A stretch of 64,000 nucleotides of DNA from Toxonevra muliebris (taxonomy: Eukaryota; Arthropoda; Insecta; Diptera; Pallopteridae): contig OY829328.1 in the NCBI GenBank assembly GCA_963691655.1, positions 11,176,704 through 11,240,703 of the forward strand. Reading direction: 5' to 3'. Position 1 is the first letter of the stretch; each line of letters opens with the position of its first letter. Made by a program: the position numbers and the translations under genes. Shown here piece after piece: positions 1-12,200 of the stretch. Below the pieces are notes generated by a model that did no database searches, had not been told where the DNA came from, and was given only the letters and a program-made list of their open reading frames with translations.

Positions 1-1005
1 CCCAACATGAATCAACTGTGAAAAAGGATAAAAAGAATAAAGAAAAGAAATCCCCCACGGAAATTCCAAACAAATCAAATGGTAAAGTAAAAGAAAAAAT
101 AGCAACAACAACGAACAGAAATTATCAAATACTTTTACGTCCTCTTTAGCGTCATTAGTGAATGGTAATGATGCATCCAGTAGTGCCGCAACAATGCGTC
201 CTCCGCCTGGCTTCTCGAATGCGAACAGCCCATCAAGCTCTGTGAAGCCTCCGCCTGGCTTTCATTCAAATGTTACTGTGAACTCAGTAGCAAAGTCGCC
301 CAACAATTTGACATTTACTAGCTCGCTTGGTGAAAGTTATAGCATCGTACCCACGCACGCATATGTCCAGCCGCCAGAAGCTATAACAAGAAATCAAGTA
401 AATTCTGTGAATTAAATACAAAAAAAAAACATTAATTTTTTTTTCTCCTAATTTTATAGAAACTCGTTGCCCATTTCAAAAATACTTTAAAAACACCAGA
501 GTCACTGGAAGAATTCCGTCACATATCGCAAAAATTTCGTGAAGGTGTATACAAAACACAACCTTACTATGAACACTGTCAAGCTGCGTTAAAAGATAAA
601 TTCGATACTATCTTTCCGGAGTTATTAGCACTCTTGCCAGATATAAGTAAACAGCAAGTAAGTTTGGCTTTTGAAAGATTATTATTTATTTATTATTAAT
701 CTATGAATTATTATATAAAAATGAATTGAAAGGTAATTTGACTTATTTGCAAATAATTCTACATTTTCTTTCTATAGGCGCTCTATTTGGTGCACACACA
801 ACGCTTAAATAAGTTGGCAGCAAACGAAAGAAAGTTGCTACCTAAATTGGAAGTTTGCTCCATATGCAAGCAAGTATTGCTGCATAGCGATTTGGATAAT
901 CACCGAAAGTTGCATGATCATAAGACTAACTTTCCAGCCCTTGGCAGTGGCAATGGGAATGGCAACGTTACTAATAATAAACCCGGAGTTGCAAATCGAA
1001 AATAG
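1..1005 (+). CDS. Znf598: ZNF598-like RING E3 ubiquitin ligase, 3' end (partial)
   Basis: ZNF598 ubiquitinates small-subunit ribosomal proteins on collided ribosomes and starts ribosome-associated quality control in the cytoplasm. Only the C-terminal part is here; the RING and first zinc fingers lie before base 1. I read four coding exons: 1-81, 150-397, 460-657 and 778-1005 (stop TAG). They are joined by short GT-AG introns of 68, 62 and 120 bases and the frame stays open throughout. The part contains a lysine-rich stretch, two copies of the PPPGF motif (MRPPPGF, VKPPPGF) typical of ZNF598, and a helical segment (FKNTLKTPESLEEFRHIS) followed by YYEHCQAALKD. A last CxxC-H-H finger (CSICKQ...HRKLH) completes it. 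The first intron (82-149) is inferred: without it the upstream frame hits a stop. The other junctions are clear. Next gene downstream on the same strand is pita. Confidence 0.87.
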
Positions 1006-3447
1006 TTCAAAATTCCACAAAAAAATCTTAATTCTAAATTGATCGTTTAAAGAAATTGTTATGATTAAATTACTAATTTTATTTCAATGGCTTGTTCATA
1101 CTACCAAATTCTTTTAAGGTTCTTCATTTTTGCAATGCCTATTTTATGTACTTGCACACTTGAGATATCTATAAGCAACCAAAAGTGAGGTTAAATGCAT
1201 AGCATTTTAAGTGTTCATTTAAATAAATATCTAGTTTAAATTTATTAAAATTCATCTATGGAATATATATTTAATGTACAATGAAATGAACAAAACCAAT
1301 TTACTTACTACTAATTGCATGAAACAAAACGAAACACAAAATGTAAACAATGATGTAAAAAAACAAAGATTACTTTATACATACTTTTATTATTTGTATA
1401 AAATTAATTTATCTGTGTATCAACGTATAAATTTGCTATATTCTCTTATAAAATACAATACCGAAAAACTTTATGTATGACTACAGGTTATTCAAAATGA
1501 AAATCTAAATAAATTTACATAAAATGTGAATATCAAATCGCATTTTAAATATTTTCGAAGCTTCAATGTTTTTTTTTATGGACAATCTATCGTCACATTC
1601 AAAACATACATACTTATAATAAGAAAAACATGAATATGTTATAATTTAATATTTTTAATAGAAAAAGTGAAAATGGGTGATGAAAGTTGCGATATTTGCA
1701 AAAACAGGGGAGGAATGTTTTTTTTTTTAAATGAACACAGACGACAGCGAAGATAAATTCTTTTTCTCTAAATCACTTCATAAACTTTCCAGAAATCCGC
1801 CTCTTAAAGGCTAGGTTTGCAGCCAAGCGTGTCTTTGTTAGCTATTGGGACTAAAGCATACAGTCTAGTTGCCTGAATCGAATTCAATCGCGAGTACCGT
1901 TTACTGCAAGACTGAATGCTTTGATGTATGGTGTATTTTCATCAGTTCATTATCTATGGTAAACCAAAGCTAATTTTTTTTGTAAAATTTTTTATTTTAC
2001 ACTTCAAAACCACTTTCAAACACGCAAATAATTGGGTAAGTTTGCCAATTATTAGCCAATCACTGCGCTCAGTGTTCTCCTTTTATAGTTTAACAGTTAC
2101 GCTTAGGTTCGGTGGCGGGTCTAAATTCTTTGGTGCCGTGGTGCGAGATTTTTTTTGGCATCTTTGTGTCAAAAGAGACGATCAAGGGAGAAAACAACGG
2201 TTTTGGCTCTCCAACAGCCAGCCGCCTAGGTGCAATTGCATCAAAGGTAGGCCGCCTCTGCTTGGATTTTCTCCCTTATCCCTACTTATTCTGCCATGAT
2301 TATGTTACTGGTTAAGCTCAGTGAAAATTTTGTATTACGAGTTTAATTTTGTAAACACTTAACATTTTCCCACCTCGTGCCAAAATTTTTCAATGCCGTT
2401 TATTTCAAATAACTTTTCAAAAGATTTTTACTTAGCTTTGAGATTTAATGCGGAGTTTACGTCTGCAAAAAAATTCCTTTCAGAAAGGTTTTTCAAGAGT
2501 CATCAGCAATTTACTCTAAAAAGGACATTCTGAGAGCAACTTGCAATTATCTCGCAGATGTAAACTTCACCATAGGTTTTAGCTCGTCAACTACATTTTC
2601 TCGATGACTTATAAACGCTTAAATTCCAAAACGATATCAGAATAATAAATGTCTTCAGCATACTGAATTACTTTAGGGTCCAAACTTCGTAAAACACAAA
2701 GATGTTTATCAGTTAGATCAATTCTTAACAATATTTGATCACATAGTGTTTGATAATATTTTAAATTAAAATTTTTAATACATTAGATTTAATAGTTTTA
2801 ATTGCAGATTCTGCAACTTTTTCGTCTCGGAGAGCAGATTCAGCTTCATTTCCCATATATAGGTACTTACATAGGTCAAATTTCTTTTTTGTACTTAATG
2901 TTTATTAAATACTCTTTTTTAATAAAATTTTGCATAATTTTAAGTAAAATTTCTTTCGTTAAAGAAATAAGTTAAATTAATTGAGATGGCTTATTTTGGA
3001 AGTTTTTGTAACAAACAAAAAACCATGGAAAATTTTTTTCCCCTTTTAAAACCATCATGCACAAATTGCTGTTTTTATTGTCATCGATTATTTTAACCAA
3101 CAAAAAATGTTTCACAGGATCAAAAGACGCTAAAGCTTTAAAAAAGGGTCAAATTAGGATAATTTATAGTTAATTAATTTTTTAGCCAAAGTGCACTTAG
3201 CACATTTACGAGCTTAACCATCGATACGTTCAAAACATAGAAAATCAGTAGTGCCAAATTAGTAGTGCCCATTCAACTGCCAATTATGCCAAATAACGAT
3301 ACAAATAAAATGAAATTTTTTACTACTATCGTGAATGTATCTATTGCAGGAAGAAGAAGGGCAATAGTTTGCTAAGTTTTGCTTCTAAAAAATTGTGTAT
3401 AGGAAAGAAAAATATTATATTCGAACTGTAAGAAAAAGATAATAAAA
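1006..3447. other. Intergenic region between ZNF598 and the upstream pita exon copy
   Basis: AT-rich DNA without a convincing gene. The ORF-like stretches near 1928-2315 have no recognisable domain. The last 200 bases before 3448 resemble the sequence before the second exon copy at 6268 (both carry a GTGAATG stretch, a run of GAAGAA-type purines and AAGTTTTGC), so the duplicated unit probably includes 5' untranslated or promoter sequence. Confidence 0.5.
1222..1227 (+). terminator. Candidate poly(A) signal of ZNF598
   Basis: AATAAA lies 217 bases after the ZNF598 stop codon in AT-rich DNA. No cleavage site can be shown from sequence alone. Confidence 0.45.
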
Positions 3448-3615
3448 ATGACTACCAACATTAGTGAACGTGAAAATGATTTAAAAATTAAACGAGCTTG
3501 TCGTTTTTGCCTTTCGCAAGGTCTGGAAAAATTGAGCAAAATTTATACAAGAGACGCACACTTAAAAGCCACGGTGCCATTACCAGTGCAAGTAATGGCC
3601 ATTGCATCGATGGAG
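3448..3615 (+). CDS. Duplicate first coding exon of pita (ZAD N-terminal half), copy A
   Basis: A 168-base open exon starts with ATG and ends in codon phase 0 at a good donor (GAG|GTAAGT), exactly the layout of the pita first exon at 6268-6438. The peptide carries the first Cys pair of a ZAD domain (CRFCLSQ) and ends LPVQ..MAIASME as copy B does. By eye the copies are alike at about two thirds of codons; both share ERENDLK or RENDLK, CRFCLSQ, KIY or SIY and the end. No second ZAD half or fingers follow before copy B, so it must either splice to the shared exon at 13806 as an alternative first exon, or be a remnant of a tandem duplication. Absence of stops and the kept donor favour function, but this is inference. 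Confidence 0.6.
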
Positions 3616-4282
3616 GTAAGTTTAAGCTGTTGCAATTTTACAAAATTCTAACTTTACTTTTATTTCTATAAAATTAAAAGTTGAGACTCTACTAATGAAG
3701 TCAGACACTAGTTTTTGTTGGTTTGTTTCTAAATAGAGGCGTTTGTATTGTCTGGCTAATTTAGCTAATACACACAAATCGAATAAATTAAAAATATTGC
3801 AATTATTAGTGGAGTTCTTGGAATCTTTTTTCAATTGGATTTTATTTTTTATACTCTCTTGAAGAGCTGTACAAGAAGTGCACATTTGTTTCGTTACCAA
3901 TGAGGATAAGTCATGTAGACACTGAATCGTATTACCTAAAATTAGTGATGACCATTTAACTTTTATTAGGGCACAACAGTCCATGGAGGACTTCATAGAA
4001 AATCATTTCTAAAATTTTTTTATGGATCATTTTGTGAGATATTGTAATTTTTTCAACTTTTTGTTACGATGTGTTACGAATAGGGGGAAAGGTGTCAAAA
4101 TTGGCCAAAAATTGCGTTACGTAATTTATGAACGGCCCCTAAGACAGAGAACTCGTCAACGCACTTGCACTTTCTACAAAGTATTTAGTATAAGAAAAAG
4201 GTTAATATATTCATTCATTCAAACATTTATACATTCTTTTACAATGCATTTCAATTTGACCTTCCATTAAACTCTCTACACT

Positions 4283-4450
4283 TACTACTAAATGGTTAGT
4301 GGTAGTGGGGATTAATTTCCACTAGTTTAGTGGTAGTTGGTTTCGATTTCCACTACCACTAAACGTTTAGTGCTAGTTGATTTTTATTTCCACTACTACT
4401 AAAGGTTTGATGGTAGTTGATTTTTATTTCCACTATCACTAAAGGCTTAG
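4283..4450. repeat. Palindromic short tandem repeat, AGTGGTAGT/ACTACCACT type
   Basis: About four imperfect units of 50-55 bases each alternate TAGTGGTAGTTG with its reverse complement CCACTACCACTA, separated by a TTTTTATTT or GATTTCG spacer. It can fold into several small hairpins. It may be part of a mobile element, but no termini are clear. Confidence 0.6.
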
Positions 4451-4513
4451 GTAATGGAGCCTTACTCCCATTGGCACCAAAAGTAGTGAAGAGCGAAATT
4501 TATTCACTAAATC

Positions 4514-5092
4514 CCCAGTCTGGTATTTTGTAATTAAAAATCTATCAATTCCTTAAAGGAATTGAAAGTGTAATTGAATAGAAAGGAATTTAATATTTAA
4601 GTGTAATCAATTACTTACTTGGAATTAAATTCCAATTCAGTTGTAATGATTCCTAAAAAGTAATTGATTCCCTTTCAGTTCAATTCCAAAAAACCAAAAA
4701 AAAATTTCGGAAAACATTGTAAAATGCTTCTAATAAGCCATTACGTATAAAATTTGGGTCACTTCTGTCGTAACGGTTTATTAGAAGCATTTTACAATGT
4801 TTTCCGAATTTTTTTTTTTTTTTGCTATTTTGGAATTGAACTAAAAGGGAATCATTCCAAATAAATTGGAATTTAATTCCAAGAAAGTAATTGATTGCAC
4901 TTAAATTAAAAATTCCTTTCTTTTCAATTACATTTTCAATTCCTTTAAGGAATTGATATATTTTTAAGAAATTTAAAAATTTCAATTACCGTTTACAATT
5001 CCTTGTAATGGAATTGAAACATTTAAGTACCAATTACAATTCCTTGTAAATGGAATTGGGTATGTAATGTAATTGAATTTACCCAGCTCTGG
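4514..5092. repeat. Foldback (long inverted repeat) element rich in CAATTCC
   Basis: Both halves carry many short GGAATTGAATTCC-like blocks in opposite orientation. The ends are CCAGTCTGGTA on the left and, as reverse complement, CCAGAGCTGGGTA on the right. Near the centre two arms of about 30 bases (4705-4736 and 4779-4808, core AACATTGTAAAATGCTTCTA) are perfect reverse complements around a 42-base loop. It is non-coding and probably a non-autonomous DNA transposon; exact ends and target duplication are not certain. Confidence 0.7.
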
Positions 5093-5329
5093 TGAGCTTT
5101 TCTTCGGTATTTCTTGAAGCTCTTAATGAATGGAGGCATTTAATGTAGACATTACGAACGGCTACAGTTAGTTCGTTGATGTACTTTTTTTGTCCTTGTC
5201 AAAAAAAGCAAAAGTAGGATTCTAAAAGGATCTGGATCGAAAAAGAAGGTGCCATCATTAAAAAAAAATGTATAATTGGTAGCATTATCTATACACAACT
5301 ATCCCCTTATAAGTAGTTATTTTTATGTA

Positions 5330-5812
5330 CAGTAGAAACTCGGATCTTGCACATACTCGATACTTGCTACACAAACATTTTTTTCATTACGTACTCAGTA
5401 TTTGCGACATTCGCAAATTTTTACCTCGATACTTGCGACATTTTTGGTCTGGTCTTTGAATACTGTTTTTTTTTTACTTTGTAATAGACTGAATAAAATT
5501 CAGTGAAGTACCGTCTCTTTCATACTGCAGACGAAATGTATTGAATTGAATCAGTTTTGAGTTGACTTTTGCATAGTGCGGTCTCATAATGGCAAAAAAG
5601 GAAGAAATCTAAAATTTCTTTCAATACACATAAAATACTCACTTGAAACTTATTATACAAGTGTATTGAATTAAAATATTAAATATAATAAACTTAGATT
5701 CTAAGCAGACCTTTTTAAATTTGTATGGAAAACAAAAACTTGGTATTTGCGGCAACCTCGAAACCTGCACCGAGCCCGGTTTTCATTACGTGCAAGAATC
5801 GAGTTTTTACTG
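5330..5812. mobile_element. pogo/Tc1-like non-autonomous element with TA duplication
   Basis: The left end reads CAGTAGAAACTCGGATCTTG and the right end, reverse complemented, CAGTAAAAACTCGATTCTTG. Both are flanked by TA (5328-5329 and 5813-5814), the target duplication of the Tc1-mariner-pogo superfamily. The inside holds further copies of ACTCGATACTTGC-like blocks and no transposase, so it is a 483-base non-autonomous copy. The CAGTAGAAACTCG start resembles pogo/Tigger ends; family assignment is inference. Confidence 0.75.
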
Positions 5813-6267
5813 TAGTTAAGATATGCATACATAGTAATGGCATTTTACGAGACAAAAAACTTGCTTAAAATTTTTTGAAATATTAAGCATAAAATAATTT
5901 CTTTGTGCCAAACAACACATTTTCTTCATTTCTATTTTTACTTTGAATTCTTAATTGAGTACGTTTCTGAACCATAGTTCGGCATAACGAAAACATAGAT
6001 TACCATTGCATTAATGAAAATTTATAGTGATGCCAAAGTAAATATACCAAGTTTCACAATCCAAGCCATGATCCACCATCTTGTTTAGCAGGAAAATTTT
6101 GCAAGATTATTGTGAATGAAAAAAGACGACGAAGAATAAAAAGAAGCATAAAGTTTTGCATCTGTCGCTTGTAGAAAAAGTTAAAACCAAGGTGAAAAAG
6201 TAAATAAGTACACAAAAAGTGAATATTAAATTAACATTTCTCTTTTTTAAAAAATACGTTTGCAAAA

Positions 6268-9200
6268 ATGTCTGCGGCAACTCATGCTTCGCGTGAAAAT
6301 GATTTAAAAATGAAACACATTTGTCGTTTCTGCCTTTCGCAAGCTGTGGAAAATTTATCTAGCATTTATTCTAGGGAGACGCTTCATAAAACGGCGGTAA
6401 TATTACCAGTGCAAATTATGGCTATTGCATCCATGGAGGTAAGCCCAATTCAAATGTAAAATATGCACTCCGTTTAGTTTATTAGACCATTAACCGATAA
6501 CTTGACGTGCCTGAATAGTTTGATGTTTCTATTTTTTCGATTGTTGGTCATCTCGCTGCTCATAACCCAGACTTTATTTATTTATATAAATCTCTATTGG
6601 AGACACAAACTCTATTTGTGAGTACTTTCAAAATATTTCTTAAACACTTGGCTAATCCTAAAAATAAGTTATGGAAAGCTATACTTTATTCAAAATATTA
6701 ATCTATTTCCGGGTTGGTTGTATAAAAGTCATTCCTACCTTCAGTGTGTAATGGTAATATTGTTTTACTAAAAAAAAAATTTTCGTAATGCGAATTTTCT
6801 TAGAAAGTTTAGAACATACTTTTAACCTGTCTATTGGTTTGCTTGCTTTAATTAATTTTATGCATAAAATGTATATGCGCTGGGTATGGATTTTATATCA
6901 TTTGCATGAATTCTAACCATGTCTGCGCAAAACCCATCAAGGAAGAATTGTTTTCTCCCAATTTTATTAACATTTTCATACGCAATATTGCGTATATGCA
7001 ACATTCACTTTAATGTGGCATAAAATAGATGTTTAACTAATTTCACTAATAATAATATATGCATTCAGTTCTGTTAGGTGTTCTACACGTTTGCTGATTG
7101 CCGAACATTTGAAATTTCTTGCTTATGTAATTTTTTTTTTTTAGTGTTTTGTCTTTGAAGTCCAGCAAAAAGCCTAAGTGCAAAATTTTGTAGTAAAATC
7201 TTTTGTACTATTTTTTGAAAAAAAATGTGTTTAATTATTACTAAGCGCAAATTTTCTTTATCAGATATGTTTATAAAAGATAAAAGAATACGAAAATCTA
7301 AAAATTGGAGAAAAAGAGTTATCCAGTGGTTGTACACAGCTTCATAGCTATGTTTTTTAACCTTTAATAAAGGACAAAGAAATCAATGTAGAAGCAAGAA
7401 ATTTGGTATAATGATTGTGGTAGAGCTAAGTAACCTTAATTTCAAAACAAATGGTTTCTATCAAGCTCCATAAAAATTCGGTCGTCAAAGGGTTAAATAA
7501 GTAAATGAATAAATATTGAAAAGATTTTGATTTATTTTTTACCGTTTTCTAGTAGTGCGCCGGAAAGGTTTAAAGAGCAGAAAACAGTGGCGCCCATTCC
7601 TGTGCCCGCAGATTAACATTATCTTCTATTTTCTGCACATGAATATATTCTTTGCCAATCACTGGGCTAGGAAACTCTGCTATACATTGCGGATATTTTA
7701 ATTGCTTTTCCTTCCGACATAATTGGGCAGAGAGGGTGAAATTGACACAGAAATCTGCTTTTAGTTTTTGTTTGAATGGTGGAGCCATATTAGAGAAGGA
7801 CGCGTGACATGAATTTTGCGTGACACGCGTGAACACACACGAACGTGTCATAATTTCCACGTGAGAGTGATTTGATTTCCACAATTTCTACGTGATCATG
7901 CGTGAGCGTGACATAATTTCGATGTGAAAATGCGTGAGTATAAGTCACATTTGCCCATGATGTCGTTATAATTCACAATTTCTTAAATACTTTATTTTGT
8001 TTTGCTTCACTGTGTTTTTCTTCACCGCGTTAATCATTGTAGTGACAAAAGAAACGCGTATCTCTGTTGCTTATACAAATTCCTTTGTTCGGTTTTATTA
8101 CTGTAATTTTTCTTTTTAGTTGCCTACTTTAATACATACTAATTTAATACAAATAAATACACCGTTTATTGTTAAAATTAAAAACTATGACTCGGTTAAA
8201 CTTCGCAAGGATATATTATCGCGATCTTAGCGTATATAGGATAAATTATCCAGCCAGCAAAAATTATTTAAAGCGGTTATGCCCGACAAAAGCACAGCTA
8301 TAAGCACTTTATTTTTTATTTATGCAAATAAAAACAACAATAAAAAGACTGTGCGTGAGCATGCGTGAAATTTTTGGAAAAAATCCGCGTGCGTGTACAT
8401 GCGCGCCCATCTCTAACCCATGCTATCTGCTTCAAATATTTTTCAGCTAATATTTATTTCAGTCTACAGAAAATTGTTCCAGACTAGATAAAATAGTTAA
8501 TATTAAATATTTAAAAATAGCGAATAGCTGAGACTTAAATCTATAAATGCTAGCATAGTAATCAATTAGTAAGCTATTATAATTATTGAATAATCGAACG
8601 GATATTGTGGTTGGCTAATTAAAATTAAATAATTAGTCCTATATGTGATTTTGTAATGTAATGAATGTAAAAATTGAATAGATTGATTAATTACATATAT
8701 TTTATATTGCAATTCAAGATAAAAAATTCTCATATATATGAACTGAAGACCAATGGAACTTTTTTTTGTTTGTACCGATTATAACCGCAATCACATTTGG
8801 GTTTTTTTTCGGTTCCCCACGACCAAAATATTTGTTTGGTTACCCTTAACCAATATTTGAATCGTTTGGTTATCCATAACCACTTTCAAAATTAAAGTTT
8901 TGTTTTTTAATATCTATGAACACCAAAAAAAAAAAAAAAAAAAAAGGTTTAACGTTGAATTATTCAAAATCCTGGCGTGACACATTCTTTTTCGTATAGA
9001 ATTTAATGGCAATATGTTCATGTATACATACATATTGCATTTTTTAAATGCTATGAAATCAAAGATACCAGTTAGTTTAAAGCAGATATGGAAAAAACCT
9101 TTTATGTTTTCAAATCATCATTAAGTAATTATTTGGTTGACCAAAAAAAAAAAAAAAAAATTAAATAGACTTCCGGAACAAACATTTTCTTTCTCAAAAT

Positions 9201-12200
9201 TACATGGCTGAGATAACTTTATCATCTTTTACTGTGGAATTTTTTCTTTAGCCCCAATAGTACCAAAAATATTAATTTTGGACTCGTCTATACTGATGAA
9301 CTTAAAATCGTACAAAGAAATCAAATTGACTATTAAAAAGTGGCAAAAGCTATATTACGGACGAAAATTAGTAGAAAATCGAATGAACAATTTTGTTCTG
9401 GAGCCGTTTTTACATAAAAAAAGTTGCAATGCAATATAATAACCACAAGGATAGCACCAAAATACACATGAAACTTAAAGAAAACGAGTAAGTTATATTG
9501 TTGAAATGGTCCCAATAGTCATTACATCTTAACCTTATCAAAAATTTGTCGGGACATTCAAAAATTAAATTTACAGTTACCAAAATTCAATGAAACACAA
9601 GGATGGGTCTTTGTGAGCCTTGTGTGAATATATAGACCGCCATATCGCAAGACGAGTATTTGAAATCCTGCCTTCTCTTGCATAAGATGTGGTAGAAGTT
9701 AAAAAAAGACAAAAAAAAAAGAAGAAAAAATCATCCACATTTTTTTCTTTAATATAATTGAATTTTGTTATACCGCGCCACATTTAATTATTCTTAAATA
9801 AAATAAAAATTGTATTCAATTTTTTTTCTACCTAATAAATACTTAATTGATGAAGGTTTGAAAACATAAAAGGTTTTTCCAAATGGGTTTTATACTAACA
9901 TGTATCTTTAATTTCATAGCATATATAAAACATTTACACAGTTGTGTCGCGTACTGTATAATAATATGGCAAGAAAGTTGAGTCCAAAGAAAATGATTAA
10001 TTTAAAAATTACAAAAAAAACTTGCATTCATTGATTATAAAAAAAAATGAATATCTATGAAAAAAAAGGACAAATTTTTGTTTACTTTTCGAGTTTTCAT
10101 TGGCCACCCCAAAGAATAATCCTAGTTACGTCAATTACTGTATGTGTATGTTTTTTATAGTGGCTTATTTCTTATTTCAACATACTTAACGTGTAAAACT
10201 ATATTTGTTTTTGGTTTTGCAGTTTTTAATGGATTGTTTTATTTTTCGATATTTTAATAAAACTAATAATAAATACAAACACCGCTTTTTTATTAGCAGT
10301 ATTTGGATATAACAACCGTCGATTATATCGACCGACTTTGAACTGTCTAAATACCGTTGTTATAAGCGATGTCCATTGTATTTAGATATAAATGGTAGTG
10401 ATAAGATGCTCATTTTGTTTTGCACATTATGGCGACAAAGAGATTTGATACTTTGGTCTAAAATCTCCAAACCCATTTTGCTATGTTTCTTTATTATTAT
10501 TGGTTTTGGAGACATCTTTATACACATAAACGGGCCAAAAAGTAAAATTTTAGTAAGTTTTTGAGAACTCAGCAATGGCCTCCTCTTGCCAACACCAACG
10601 TTCTCTATAGTTTATCTTTCTCTTACGTTGTGCGAAACGCCGGTTTTCAACTCATAAAACCAGTTTCCAGTGCTGGTGGCCCATTAAGAATTCTAGCAGC
10701 TTTTCTACTCTCACATTGCTAAAATCATTCGCTTCCGGCAAGTAGGTGACAAATATTTGGTTTTGCTGGTGAAACTTTCTCAAAGAAAAAAACAATAGAT
10801 GGAAATAACTTTCATTAAATATACATTTATTAATATGTATATAATTTATATTATTTTAAAATGGCAATATTTTTTAATGAAAATTGTGAAATAATCGAAT
10901 TAATACTAAGAATTTCACCTTAAATTGATAATAAAAAGCTTATCAGAAATTCATTATATTTATAACCTTATAGATAAATATTGTAGTTGAAAAAATATTT
11001 TTCAAAGAAATTGATATCAAATTTCATTATATAAAATATACTTTTTACTTCTACTACTGCCGAGATGAGTAATATGATTTAAATTTAATTTTTTATATGC
11101 AGAAAATATTTGAAGTGTTTCTTTCTTTGATTTCTGCAATTACGTTTTTGTTTTTGTGGTAATAGTTTAAAGCATTATATTAACCACCTTTTGTATGTTT
11201 GTCCGTAAAACGTAAAATACGTGTTAACATCGTAATGACGCACGGGATTTGTTTCTGTTGATGATACATGGGTCTCTCCGGAACATGTGATTCAAAGTCA
11301 AATGCAACACGTTGACTGACAAATGTTAGTAAAGTTAAAATGTCAAGTTTTTTACCATTTTTATTCAGTTCTTCAACCAAGGATTGCATGAACCATGAAC
11401 CATTTTCGGTATTGCGCCATGAGTAAAAACCTGAAAAATCCAAATTATATTTACCATCTCATTTTATAAAAAATTAGATTAATTAACAGCCTTACCTGAT
11501 ATAGTTGAGTAGGCAATTAGGAAATCGGCATGTATTGGTATTTTATAACTCATTGATGATTCACCATCGGTTTCAGTTCTTTGTAAAAGTATCCCGGGAT
11601 CTAAACGATCTCCTTGGCAAGCTTGTATTAGAAATATTTTTGGTTTCCCAGCTAAAGTGGGGCAAGTGTGGGCAGTAAAGTAATGTGAGATCGAATCCAA
11701 TTTGTATTGAGCATCTTTGGCATAAATGTAACCAACTTCACCGTGTGATAGAATTGCGATGACAATGCAATCGTTATCGCTATGATCCTGAGAAGCAGCT
11801 AAAATTTTGAGAATATAATTTAATTGAGTAGATAAAAAGGGTTAGGAATCTAAATATGCCTTCTTACCCTTTTCAACTTGTTTGATAATATCCCTAAGTT
11901 TTGAATCTTTGTGTACATTCACACTAAAATGCAGTTGCTGTAATGCTTTGCTAAGATTTTCACAATCAACATTTGTACCGCTGCGAGGTGTTAGCGATGG
12001 TATATCAAAATATTCATGGTTGAATATGAGCGCGAGGCCACGATGCTTGTGGTTCATGTTGTATTCAGCAGCATAACGTTCAGTGGGCATCCAAGCGGTT
12101 TGTTTGCTAAATGTGTAAAGGCCGAAGCAGGAAGAAACGTAGCAAAACATGGATTATTTTTTGTAAAGAACACAAAAACAACAAAATTGGAATAAAGGAG

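Larger units (their letters stand above)
3616..6267. other. Spacer between the two first-exon copies
   Basis: Holds no gene I can support. It contains three repeat structures listed separately: short palindromic AGTGGTAGT repeats, an AATTCC-rich foldback and a pogo-like element. The final 200 bases are the probable leader of the second exon copy. Confidence 0.55.

Noticed and set aside
1928..2315. Two overlapping plus-strand open frames of 123 and 67 codons
   Set aside because: No domain, no upstream support and ordinary AT-rich composition; more likely chance.
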